Shown one piece after another: positions 15,188 through 23,638 of a DNA stretch of 28,073 nucleotides; positions within the stretch are counted from its first letter, which is position 1, and every line of letters starts with the position of its first letter. This DNA is from Candidatus Thorarchaeota archaeon (GTDB lineage Archaea > Asgardarchaeota > Thorarchaeia > Thorarchaeales > Thorarchaeaceae): assembly GCA_016840825.1 (NCBI GenBank), contig JAEORN010000133.1, forward strand, positions 1 to 28,073, in the 5' to 3' direction. The position numbers and the translations under genes are program-made. The notes beneath the pieces were generated by a model. It made no database searches. It was given only the letters and a program-made list of their open reading frames with translations, and was not told where the DNA came from.

Positions 15188-15409
15188 TCAGGAGCCGCTT
15201 CTGGGTATCGAGATGTAAAGAATATCCTCATACCCCAAAAGTCCGTACCCTGAAGGATTCTCTAACCTCACGACATCATCAAATGCTTCATTTACTCGCA
15301 CGTTTGGAATCTTTGCCAGTGTGTCCTTTTGCATGTAGCGTAAGTATACTGTGAAGATTTGACCAGTCTGTTTTAGATCTGTGAAAATGGCTTTCCAGTT
15401 GGGCATCAT
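15188..15409 (-). CDS. Small beta-rich protein, possibly Sm-like (unknown)
   Basis: The protein has 73 residues, and a strong AGGAGGT at 15413-15419 proves a real start at one of two adjacent ATGs (15409 or 15406; the second has the better spacing). NWKAIFTDLKQTGQIFTVYL is followed by KDTLAKIPNVRV, FDDVVRLENPSGYGLLGYED and ILYISIPRS. Strand-turn-strand repeats with FDDVVRLEN...YEDILYI resemble the Sm/Lsm barrel, in which a conserved Asp and a hydrophobic strand pair flank the loop, but I cannot confirm it. The family is not recognised. It does not end in Gly-Gly, so it is not the MoaD often found beside aor. It converges on aor, with only 9 bases between stops. Confidence 0.6.
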   Translation of the reverse strand: MMPNWKAIFTDLKQTGQIFTVYLRYMQKDTLAKIPNVRVNEAFDDVVRLENPSGYGLLGYEDILYISIPRSGS

Positions 15410-15479
15410 TGTACCTCCTGATATTATGAACGGAGGTTCGTGAGAGCATTTAACAGTTGCCTATCGTGTAACTTGAATT

Positions 15480-15938
15480 CTAGGGTCTAGTTTGAGAGTA
15501 TCTCTTGGGATTGAGACCCAGTTGTATGAAAGTTCGTTCTAAAACTGCCGCTGGATTTGCTTTGGTGGAATATGATACCAGATGTGCAGTACATTTATTC
15601 TTACAATCTCCAGCACCAAATCCTTTTGGTTCTGGTATGAAATCGCCTGATGCTATTAGTTGCGATAAAATCAAGCACTCATAATTCTTGTCCGACTCGG
15701 ACCAAATCGCATCGATCAATTCTACATTTTCTTTTAGCAGATAGTCGATATGCCAATGTGTTTTCTTATCGGCTCTGAAATGTCGGTGTAATCTATTCTT
15801 CAGATTGGTTGACCCTGTACCCTGGGCTGACCCGACATAGATCCAGTATCCTTTTTGAAAGCATACATTCTCTTGTACTCCTATATCTGCAATGATAGTG
15901 TCTTCTATATACACTATGAGCGAGTAGACTCCTCTCAT
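15480..15938 (-). CDS. GIY-YIG (DUF123) family protein
   Basis: The 152 residues fit the archaeal DUF123 proteins related to the GIY-YIG nuclease fold. GVYSLIVYIED is the first strand (GIY position). KGYWIYVGSAQGTGSTNLKN then RLHRHFRADKKTHWHIDYLL carries the YIG-like YVG, the Arg and the HWHIDYL signature. FGAGDCKNKCTAHL is the C-terminal Cys/His part, which may bind metal. The family is thought to cut or bind DNA or RNA, but no substrate is known. It starts 7 bases after the stop of the PP-loop gene, so the two form an operon. Confidence 0.82.
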   Translation of the reverse strand: MRGVYSLIVYIEDTIIADIGVQENVCFQKGYWIYVGSAQGTGSTNLKNRLHRHFRADKKTHWHIDYLLKENVELIDAIWSESDKNYECLILSQLIASGDFIPEPKGFGAGDCKNKCTAHLVSYSTKANPAAVLERTFIQLGLNPKRYSQTRP

Positions 15939-15945
15939 GGTTTCA

Positions 15946-16998
15946 TCATTCCATCTCTGTCTTAGTTTTCAAGATGGGTAGTAAGATGCTTTTGATCAGC
16001 TCTAGGGCTTCGCCAGTAGATAGAACACCTCCTTGGAGTTCGCGCAGTACCCGAAAAATAGATGGTCCGCATACTCTCCATCCCATTGTATGATAATCTG
16101 ACAGGAATGCACAACCGAAACGTGTATTGCTTTTTTCCGATTGATATCGATTATTCACCTGCCTTGTTCGATATTTTGAGAAAGCAAGCGCGGCGGGAAG
16201 ATGTATTATCAGAGTTTCATCATTAACCTCAATTGATTGTCGTCCTGTTGGCAATAATTCTCCAGTCAATAGAATGTCAAAATGCTGTTCTTTCATTATT
16301 CGCTTTACAGATGTCATGATAATCTCGTGACATGTACCGCAAGGATGAATTTTTCCCGCTTCTGTCTTTTCAAGTACTTCAAAGGCTTCTTCTTTATTTT
16401 CTACTATTTCCAAGGACACATTCAGATTTGAAGTGAATTCTTTCATTCGATTCATTTCTCTTTGATCAATGAACCTTGGTCCCATGTTTACTGTAAATGC
16501 TTTCACATGATTCGAAAATGTATTTGCTATTATCAAAGTCGCTCCACTATCAGTTCCTCCTGAATATGCTACTGCCATTGGCACATCACTATTCATTGGA
16601 TGCTGAGATAATCTTGAGATACGAGGATAATTCAGTTCTTCAAGCACCAAATTCTTGAGGAACGAGAGAAACCGTTTCTGGCCAGCTGTGGATTTATCAA
16701 CAACCTCGTCTATTCTTTTCAGTGTTAAATTCAATCGATGCTTTCTAAGGATAAGTTCGTCTTGACCATAAAAGGTGACCTTCCTCTCTAGCTTCTTCGA
16801 AAGCTCTGCAGCTATCCTTCCTCCTGGTCCAATCATCAGACTCTTTTCTGCTCGATCGGAAACTATTACATATAGAGTATCTTCGTCATCTTCTAGAACA
16901 TCCAGTATGGAAGGTTGCACACCTCTGCTATAGTCGAACTCTTCTCTTATCTCAGTGATTAACTTCTGAATCGAGTTTGCCTGCATATTATATACCAT
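15946..16998 (-). CDS. PP-loop ATPase with N-terminal KH-like domain (COG1365-like)
   Basis: The protein has 350 residues. Residues 41-78 form a KH-like module, YVIVSDRAEKSLMIGPGGRI, with the GPGG loop at 57-60 that binds RNA in KH domains. A PP-loop, AYSGGTDSGAT (144-154), then gives ATP pyrophosphatase chemistry (substrate adenylation). HPCGTCHE (218-225) adds a CxxC pair often seen in tRNA thiolation enzymes, and ELLPTGRQS follows. The likely role is modification, perhaps sulphur insertion, of an RNA base, but no target is known. ATG 16998 or ATG 16986 may be used. It is upstream of and co-oriented with the GIY-YIG gene, and divergent from the MBL gene with only 13 bases between starts. 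Confidence 0.85.
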   Translation of the reverse strand: MVYNMQANSIQKLITEIREEFDYSRGVQPSILDVLEDDEDTLYVIVSDRAEKSLMIGPGGRIAAELSKKLERKVTFYGQDELILRKHRLNLTLKRIDEVVDKSTAGQKRFLSFLKNLVLEELNYPRISRLSQHPMNSDVPMAVAYSGGTDSGATLIIANTFSNHVKAFTVNMGPRFIDQREMNRMKEFTSNLNVSLEIVENKEEAFEVLEKTEAGKIHPCGTCHEIIMTSVKRIMKEQHFDILLTGELLPTGRQSIEVNDETLIIHLPAALAFSKYRTRQVNNRYQSEKSNTRFGCAFLSDYHTMGWRVCGPSIFRVLRELQGGVLSTGEALELIKSILLPILKTKTEME

Positions 16999-17011
16999 CC
17001 ACGTTCAAAGG

Positions 17012-18010
17012 ATGCATGACGTCGATATTGTCATAAGGACTTTGGATGATACTAAAATGACGATGTATGGTAGTGAGATAATCCCTGGAATCTATGTTGT
17101 CAAAGGGAAATTTGCTGATGAGTTTGGTTTTATATCGAGTTATGTTATAGTAGATGGAGAAACAGCCGCAGTTATTGATCCCGGAACCGCCGGTGATCCC
17201 GGCAAAGATACACTTGAATTTGTGAAAAGCATCGGCTTGAATCCCAAGAGTGACATATCTACGATTCTCTGTACCCATGGGCATCCTGACCATGTTGGAG
17301 GTGCAGGGATACTCAAAAAATCTACAGGCGCATCAATTATGATTCATGAAGATGACGCGATCTTATTAACTGAACCTACAGAATTCATCAAATCAAGATT
17401 GAGATTAGATTTGGCTGGTCGTATGTCTATGAAGATTGATAGAGGACCTCTACGCGTAAACTACCATCCTGTTGAACCAGATCGATTGATTGACCATGGG
17501 GATGTCATCAACATTGGCGACGCAAGTATACGAGTGATTCATACTGGAGGACATTCAGCTGGACATTGTGTGTTCTATGATTCAGAAAGAAAGGTTCTCT
17601 TCTCTGGTGACGAAGTGAATAACTTCCCGAATGATCCTCGCAAGTTCTATGTGGATCTTAGCGGGAGTCTAGCGATTAAGAGATCATCACTCGAATCACT
17701 TGAGAAGTTAAAGATTGAATTCCTCCTGCCTTCTCATGATGTTTCACATATGTTAGGTGAAGTTGGACTACAGTTCAAAGAGGTTGCAGATGGTGTCTTA
17801 CATTTTCAGGATAATGTGTTAAGTCATCTCACATCAAGAGGAGAAGCTGATATCGAACAGCTTATTTTTGATATCCAACAAGCTCGAAGCATTCCGATTC
17901 CTACTGATGCATACTCTCTTTTCACCACTACACTGGAGGTTTGCCTAAGAGACCTCTCTAGAGCTGGTCTAATTCGGTGTAATGATAAAGGAATCTGGAG
18001 TCCTACCTAG
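17012..18010 (+). CDS. Metallo-beta-lactamase-fold hydrolase with C-terminal winged helix
   Basis: The protein has 332 residues. Metal ligands are visible as THGHPDH (His89, His91, Asp93, His94), HTGGHSAGH (His171), FSGDEV (Asp190) and LPSHD (His232), a full binuclear site. The last 65 residues, DIEQLIFDIQQARSI through ETTLEVCLRDLSRAGLIRC-like sequence, form a winged helix as in LACTB2/RNase-Z-side MBL proteins. LACTB2 relatives cut RNA, while others act on thioesters or lactones, so the substrate is open. ATG 17012 gives the longest frame. ATG 17057, preceded by GGATGAT, would start at MTMYGSEIIPGIYVV and is plausible because TATATAC lies only 16-27 bases before 17012. Confidence 0.87.
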   Translation: MHDVDIVIRTLDDTKMTMYGSEIIPGIYVVKGKFADEFGFISSYVIVDGETAAVIDPGTAGDPGKDTLEFVKSIGLNPKSDISTILCTHGHPDHVGGAGILKKSTGASIMIHEDDAILLTEPTEFIKSRLRLDLAGRMSMKIDRGPLRVNYHPVEPDRLIDHGDVINIGDASIRVIHTGGHSAGHCVFYDSERKVLFSGDEVNNFPNDPRKFYVDLSGSLAIKRSSLESLEKLKIEFLLPSHDVSHMLGEVGLQFKEVADGVLHFQDNVLSHLTSRGEADIEQLIFDIQQARSIPIPTDAYSLFTTTLEVCLRDLSRAGLIRCNDKGIWSPT

Positions 18011-18127
18011 GGACTACGTTCAAGCTATATTCAAAAAGCAGGGGTTCTATGTTTACACTCTCAAGCACGATATTTCAGCTAACTGTCAGTGCAATTGTCC
18101 ATAAGCAATAGAGAAGGGTCTTTTGAA

Positions 18128-20734
18128 ATGTCAGGTAAGAAGAGCGGAGTTCAAACTCCTAGTACCGTAGAAGCTATTCGAATGGCATCCGCATCGATAC
18201 TAGGGACAACAACAAGTCAAGGATATCCTTTGGGTAGTGCAACTGGTTCCGGCAGCATGATGGAAGAGAATTCAGAAGCTGTTGCACTTAGCGTTACTCC
18301 TCTAATATTCTCACTGCGTGATGAGATGATTTCTTCAGAGGGACTTGAGCTACTTTCTCTGGAATGGGAATTAGAAAGGACACAAAGCCAAGAGGTATTA
18401 CCTGAGCACTTGATTATCGCTGGAGGAAAATCTGGTGATGTTACATCACATGTTTGTGCTTTGAGTTGGGAAACCGGCGTAATTGATCCCTTCAAAATGG
18501 ACACCTACATAGATTCAATTGCCAAGAAGATATCCGACATAGAAAAAGCAGTGATTGGAAATTCGTTGGACTATGAAAGTGATGGACTTAGAGTTCTTAG
18601 AAGATTCTCGGACCGTTTGAATAATGTTACATTTGTTGAGATGCTTGATCGTCAATTCCAAGAAACATGGGAAACTCAAAAACTGAAACCTGAAAATGTC
18701 GATATCGAAACAATTCTGAAGTATGAATTTCGTGATGATTATTCTGCAAATCCTCCAGGTCCAAAAATCCAAAGACGCAAATCTACAGAGTTTAGTCTTC
18801 CTGAAGGTAATGAAAACGCACTCCTTCTCCACCTGCAAAACAGGCTGATCTCACCAAAAGGAATTGAGTCCATTACATCACGAGTTCCAGATATGGGTCG
18901 TGATATACTCTCTGAGTTGAATGAGTATGCCTATAGCATTGAGGAAGTTGATATCGCCCGAGCTACCATTGTTGCATTAACATCTTTTCTCGGTAAAGAT
19001 GATGTTCGTCCTTCTGAGCTGGGGGCGTTATCTAGTAAATCCTTGGAATTTACAGAGAAGATGTCAGAGGTATCAGAAATATTCAGCGAAACACTTGAGA
19101 AGCATGCTACGTCAGGACTACGACTTACGTTAGATGGACATCAAGATACACTTCTTAGTAACCTTAATGCAAGTGCATCATCCCTAGATAGCCTGCAGAT
19201 TGAATATGCGAAATCTCTCCTTGATCGCATGATGAAATCCATCCGAAGAGAGTTCCCAATATCCGGGGAGATTAGAGCATGGGAACTAAAAGCATCGTTC
19301 TCGTATTTCAGTGCCTTTACAAAGAGAGTTCTTAGTTACATTGCGAAAGAACTTCAGCAATTTCTGTTGATTAATTCTGTTCAAAAAGTTATGAGAGAAA
19401 CCCTTCATGAATTCCAGAAGGAGGGAGAAGAACAAACAACAGGAAGCACTGAGCTTCTCCTTTTCAGGAAATTCTACACTGAGCTGTACTCTCTTCTGAA
19501 TGCAATTATTGATAGAAAATCCTTCGAGGGCTTGGAACGAAAAGAAGTGGAGAGTGTCGTAGAGGATATCACGAATGAGATTAGTGATGAGTTCAAGAGA
19601 ATCGATGTTTGGGATTTAATTGATTTCAACGATCTTGCTGAAATCGCTCGAACTGAGATAAGGGGACGTGATGATTCTACAGAATCCAAGGTCACTAATG
19701 ATGTACTTATTTCATTGCTATCCGAATTCGAAATCTTTGTGAGTGAAACCTTGCCTGATGTGGGTGATACATTTCTCTCTAGGAAGGTGATGCACTCAGT
19801 TATTGAATCGATATCAGAAACTGGAATAAGTCTGAGAGAAGCTTTGATTGGGATAGTTGAGCAAGATTTAGAAAAACCCGAAGAATGGAAGAAAGAGGCT
19901 CTCCTTTGGATTGAGCAACTACAGACGCTCACGGATGAATCGATGGCGCTTTCAGAGCAATTGTTCACATTTATCAGACTTGGTTATATGCAATTGGGCG
20001 AAGGAGCAACTCCAGAAGCAATTCTTGAACGAATAAGTGAGGATGCAAGGAGTATTGAACAGGAATATATTGAACGAGTATCGATTTGGAATGACGAGTG
20101 CAAGAAAATCGATGAAGAGAACGCTCCTATTCGAGAGAATAATGAAAAAAGAGAATCAAAACTAAGTGAAGCTGTACTAGAATATGAAACGGAGATTCAG
20201 CAATATGAGAGAGCTCTCGAGGAATATAAGCAATTACTTGCAGCATATCAACTTGAAACAGATACTAATGAAACCCAACCGCCCGCAGCTCCTGTACAAC
20301 CCGAATCATTGGAAATGAGGAAATCTCGAATCGAGGCCGAATTTTCGTTGATGCAATTGAAAACTCCTCCGCCAAAGCCTGAACCATCTGATAAGATGCT
20401 TGCGTTCACCACTCTCCGAGACCTCTTGGAGAAAGAATTCGAGAAGATGAAAAGAAGTCAAGACCGTATGGAGCAGGTATTTACATTGCGTCTTCGAGCA
20501 TTAAAATCTGAAGGAGCAATGATTGCTGATGAGATAACAATTGGTATCAGTACAGAATTCTTGGATTATCTGATGAATGCAGCAGTACGGAAACTCGGGC
20601 GTTTGCTACCCCGGGCAAAACGAGCATACCTTCGAGACCCTGAAGATAAATCCCTGGTTTACTTGGTAACTTACGAATTTAGAGGATCGAACCTCACTGT
20701 GTCAATTGGCAATAATTTGCTAAGGAGGGACTAA
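18128..20734 (+). CDS. Very large helical protein of unknown function (first gene of a pair)
   Basis: The protein is 868 residues from ATG 18128 (GAAGGG nine bases upstream), or 881 from GTG 18089. No signal peptide or membrane span is visible. Residues 1-60 are Ser/Gly/Thr-rich and probably disordered. Most of the rest is amphipathic helix with many Glu/Ser/Leu. About residues 640-760 form a long coiled coil, IRENNEKRESKLSEAVLEYE and YERALEEYKQLLAAYQLE, broken by a Pro-rich turn (NETQPPAAPVQPE). The last 90 residues look like a compact alpha/beta domain ending LVTYEFRGSNLTVSIGNNLL. I do not recognise the family. The stop is 2 bases from the next gene's start, so both are co-translated and probably form one complex. 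Confidence 0.75.
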   Translation: MSGKKSGVQTPSTVEAIRMASASILGTTTSQGYPLGSATGSGSMMEENSEAVALSVTPLIFSLRDEMISSEGLELLSLEWELERTQSQEVLPEHLIIAGGKSGDVTSHVCALSWETGVIDPFKMDTYIDSIAKKISDIEKAVIGNSLDYESDGLRVLRRFSDRLNNVTFVEMLDRQFQETWETQKLKPENVDIETILKYEFRDDYSANPPGPKIQRRKSTEFSLPEGNENALLLHLQNRLISPKGIESITSRVPDMGRDILSELNEYAYSIEEVDIARATIVALTSFLGKDDVRPSELGALSSKSLEFTEKMSEVSEIFSETLEKHATSGLRLTLDGHQDTLLSNLNASASSLDSLQIEYAKSLLDRMMKSIRREFPISGEIRAWELKASFSYFSAFTKRVLSYIAKELQQFLLINSVQKVMRETLHEFQKEGEEQTTGSTELLLFRKFYTELYSLLNAIIDRKSFEGLERKEVESVVEDITNEISDEFKRIDVWDLIDFNDLAEIARTEIRGRDDSTESKVTNDVLISLLSEFEIFVSETLPDVGDTFLSRKVMHSVIESISETGISLREALIGIVEQDLEKPEEWKKEALLWIEQLQTLTDESMALSEQLFTFIRLGYMQLGEGATPEAILERISEDARSIEQEYIERVSIWNDECKKIDEENAPIRENNEKRESKLSEAVLEYETEIQQYERALEEYKQLLAAYQLETDTNETQPPAAPVQPESLEMRKSRIEAEFSLMQLKTPPPKPEPSDKMLAFTTLRDLLEKEFEKMKRSQDRMEQVFTLRLRALKSEGAMIADEITIGISTEFLDYLMNAAVRKLGRLLPRAKRAYLRDPEDKSLVYLVTYEFRGSNLTVSIGNNLLRRD

Positions 20735-20736
20735 TA

Positions 20737-23193
20737 ATGTCAAGCTCTTGGTTATTGAAGACAAGGCAAATGAGTGAAGCAGGAAAGGAAATCATCCTGA
20801 CCGAAGCATTAGCAACTCATATGCGAAGCCCCCGTGACAGGCAGCTTGTTATGGGATCGTTCAGTGAGAAGCATCCTCTCGAAGACCTTCTATCTTTCTT
20901 TGGAGCCTTTTATCTATATCATTACCAAGGACTTCGTCTATTGAGAATCGATGCCTCGGACGGCCTATCGATTGAAGAGATGGAGTCTCTGACCAAGAAA
21001 GAACGTGAGCTTCTTGAAGTAGAAGTTCGAATGATGTTGGGAGAAAAGCAACGTGAAGAGATCGATGTAAGCCGTATTTCAAGCGAATTCATGATCGAAG
21101 CATGTGATTTAATATTGCAATCAAAAGGATTAGGCAATCTAGAGCTCACGAATTCTATCATTAGTTTAATTCAGAAATATGCAAACATGATTCCTACTAG
21201 TTATTCGTTGAATAGTGAGATTGATTTCGTGAATGAAGTGACTGGTTGGGCTCCCAAATGGCGCAGAGAACTATACGCAAAAGCATCCGGATTGAAAGAA
21301 TCATCTCTTTCGTTAAGGGATGAATTGCTTCGAACTCATCACGAGGAAATAGCTGAGTCAGCAGTACTAAAGTTAGGAATTGAATCTGTCACTGGTGAAA
21401 TGAAGTTACTAAATTCTAGGACTCTTACAGAGAACTTGCCAAAAGAGCGATGGATGAAGATAGCATCCTCCGTCATCGAAAATATACGAGAGAATGAATC
21501 TTCAATTGAGGCAATTAAAGCAGCGCACGGAGTTCGTGTTTCTGTGTTGGATTTATTGGAACAGGAAATTGAGGTTCCAACATCCCTAGAGGAATTTGAG
21601 GAAATGATCGGAAGAGTGATTGTGGAGGAAATAACGACTCTCCCGAATGATATCAACATCATGGAATTACTCTCTCATTTCGTTACAATTCCTCAAGATG
21701 ACATAATGGCTGAATTGAGATCAAATGGCATCCTTAATCCTGTGACTATTATTCCAGGCCTTAAAGCCAGTCTCGAGATTGAAGATAGTGAAGAATCGAC
21801 GGAGTCCAATGATGGTCCATCATTAAGTCAAGAAGAATTAGAGGAACTAACACGAACGATTCGTCGTCTCGAGAAATTGGAAAATACACTTGAAGTTCAA
21901 GTAAAGGGATTCTTGAAAGCGAAAGGGCTACGTGCCGCTGAGCTAGATAAGATATCAATCGAGTTCCTGACAAAACCCAGATCCTCATTGCTTGGTTTTG
22001 AAATCCAGGTTCTAGAGGAACTGAATAAGAAAGCAAGAGTTCCAGAACCTGAGGAAGTCACTCGATTACTTGAGCTCCGTGAGGAATTTCGGAGTGGTGC
22101 TTTAACTGGTGTTGAGATGGAAACCTCATCAGACCTTGGCCGGCAAATACAACATGGTAAGTCCATGGTATCATTGAGAAAAGATCTTGTTTGGTTCTTT
22201 TCAATCAGCATTCTGAAGAGTCTGGCTAGAGTGATTGAAACGTATATTCGATCTAAACATGATATCCAAAGATCAAAAACGCTCCTGAAGAGTATCTATG
22301 AAGACTCTGATACATCACTACAGTTCCTAAGAGAGGAAATTCTAATCGACTTATTGTCAATGCGACTATATGAGATGAAGATGATACATCCTGAATTAGA
22401 TGCAAGCACAGTCTGTACTTGGTATCATGCTCGCCTTACAAACAAGGATCTTGATGGTGCACGGGAACTATTGGAAAACAGCGTATCTCCAGTCTTTAGT
22501 GGTATCGTAGACACTTCATTGAATATGTCTGCACTATCATTCGACAACTACTCCATTGCTTTTGATCTAATGCAGAGATTCCTGAATCAACAGAGGGATG
22601 AACGTGACATTCGAATCGAGCTGGTTTCGGAAGCAAAAGAAGCAGAGGAGAAGAAGAGGGAAGAGAAGAAAGCCGGACTCGATGTTATGAACTTCATCTA
22701 CACAAAGGCTCATACAGTATTCAGAGCTATAGGTAGAGTTGGTGCGAAGGGATTAGAATGGAATGCTAATGATGATGCGAAATGTGCCAATTTACTTGCT
22801 TTCTTTTTGAAGACGAGCAGAGCTCGACCAATCTGCCAAGTTTGCGGAGAGATATCAGATGATGGAAAATGCGGCAAGCATGGGAAAGGACAGATGAATG
22901 AATCCAATGACATAGACAACCTGTCTTGGTTCGTAATGCGTTCAATAACAGACATCAAAGAAGGATTACTTGGTGCAAAAGCTGAACCTGTTAGCTGGTC
23001 AGATGCACGTCAAATAGTTCAGCGGGAGATTGCTACACTAAAAAGACGGGGTAAGCTAACAAGTAAAACAAATCTAAAAGCAATGATGCCTGGTGAAATA
23101 AACTACATTGTTGGACCTGTTATAGCTTCGATAATCGGGAAATACTTCAATGAATCTCTTGAATATGCAGCTCGAAGAGCAGGTATTGCTTAA
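20737..23193 (+). CDS. Very large helical protein with zinc-knuckle (second gene of the pair)
   Basis: The protein has 818 residues. AAGGAGG ends 9 bases ahead of ATG 20737. It is soluble and almost wholly helical, rich in Glu, Leu, Ser and Arg, with no enzymatic motif I can see. A charged stretch at about 625-650 (EAKEAEEKKREEKKAGLD) links to a C-terminal module. That module holds CQVCGEISDDGKCGKH (Cys700, Cys703, Cys712, His715), a probable small zinc site, and then a basic segment IATLKRRGKLTSKTNLKAMM. Zinc plus basic surface suggests nucleic-acid or ribosome contact, but this is inference. It is not evidently a paralogue of the upstream protein. It ends at a convergent junction with cutA that carries a 12-bp palindrome TTAATGCATTAA (23206-23217). 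Confidence 0.78.
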   Translation: MSSSWLLKTRQMSEAGKEIILTEALATHMRSPRDRQLVMGSFSEKHPLEDLLSFFGAFYLYHYQGLRLLRIDASDGLSIEEMESLTKKERELLEVEVRMMLGEKQREEIDVSRISSEFMIEACDLILQSKGLGNLELTNSIISLIQKYANMIPTSYSLNSEIDFVNEVTGWAPKWRRELYAKASGLKESSLSLRDELLRTHHEEIAESAVLKLGIESVTGEMKLLNSRTLTENLPKERWMKIASSVIENIRENESSIEAIKAAHGVRVSVLDLLEQEIEVPTSLEEFEEMIGRVIVEEITTLPNDINIMELLSHFVTIPQDDIMAELRSNGILNPVTIIPGLKASLEIEDSEESTESNDGPSLSQEELEELTRTIRRLEKLENTLEVQVKGFLKAKGLRAAELDKISIEFLTKPRSSLLGFEIQVLEELNKKARVPEPEEVTRLLELREEFRSGALTGVEMETSSDLGRQIQHGKSMVSLRKDLVWFFSISILKSLARVIETYIRSKHDIQRSKTLLKSIYEDSDTSLQFLREEILIDLLSMRLYEMKMIHPELDASTVCTWYHARLTNKDLDGARELLENSVSPVFSGIVDTSLNMSALSFDNYSIAFDLMQRFLNQQRDERDIRIELVSEAKEAEEKKREEKKAGLDVMNFIYTKAHTVFRAIGRVGAKGLEWNANDDAKCANLLAFFLKTSRARPICQVCGEISDDGKCGKHGKGQMNESNDIDNLSWFVMRSITDIKEGLLGAKAEPVSWSDARQIVQREIATLKRRGKLTSKTNLKAMMPGEINYIVGPVIASIIGKYFNESLEYAARRAGIA

Positions 23194-23213
23194 ACACACA
23201 TTTGCTTAATGCA

Positions 23214-23528
23214 TTAATGGAGACTTGAACTAATCCATTTCAAATAGTCTGCCGATCCTGATTCAATTGATATTGAAATAAATTCAGGAGTTTCATATGG
23301 ATGAATTCTAAGAAGAGCTTCTTTCAGATGTTCTTCCATACTTGCCTCCGTCTTAAAGAGGAGAATACTTTCCTCTTCCATCTCTATCCTATTCTTCCAG
23401 TGATAGATGCTCTTTACGCCATTGATGATATTAACACATGCACAATAACGATCTTCCAAGAGACTTTTTGAAATTTCTTCAGCGTTCTCTCTTTTACAGG
23501 TTGATATTGCTAAAATGTAATCAGTCAT
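23214..23528 (-). CDS. cutA: CutA1-type divalent ion tolerance protein
   Basis: This small trimeric cytoplasmic protein is linked to copper and divalent cation tolerance. The 104 residues from ATG 23528 give MTDYILAISTCKRENAEEIS, CACVNIINGVKSIYHWKNRI (copper-binding Cys and the SIYxWk signature), EESILLFKTE and IHPYETPEFISI, all typical of CutA1. The frame stays open upstream to 23609, but GGAGG 11 bases ahead of 23528 and family alignment fix the start there. It is divergent from the DapA-Fae operon, with 110 bases and an inverted repeat between. Confidence 0.94.
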   Translation of the reverse strand: MTDYILAISTCKRENAEEISKSLLEDRYCACVNIINGVKSIYHWKNRIEMEEESILLFKTEASMEEHLKEALLRIHPYETPEFISISIESGSADYLKWISSSLH

Positions 23529-23571
23529 ATCGATTCGTTCCTCCCGGTACATAAATATCTCGGCGATTATC

Positions 23572-23602
23572 GTGTATATGTTCATTGGAAACATATATAC
23601 AC
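23572..23602. promoter_or_regulatory. Inverted repeat with back-to-back TATA-like arms between cutA and the DapA-Fae operon
   Basis: GTGTATATGTT (23572-23582) and AACATATATACAC (23590-23602) form an inverted repeat, the right arm longer by AT. Each arm is TATA-like. The right arm lies about 37-49 bases before ATG 23639 and the left arm about 44-54 bases before ATG 23528, so both genes would get short leaders containing their ribosome binding sites. It is probably a divergent promoter, and a dimeric regulator could bind the same element. Confidence 0.5.
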
Positions 23603-23638
23603 AGGTCATTTTCGAATTTGGTATATAGGGTGAATGTC

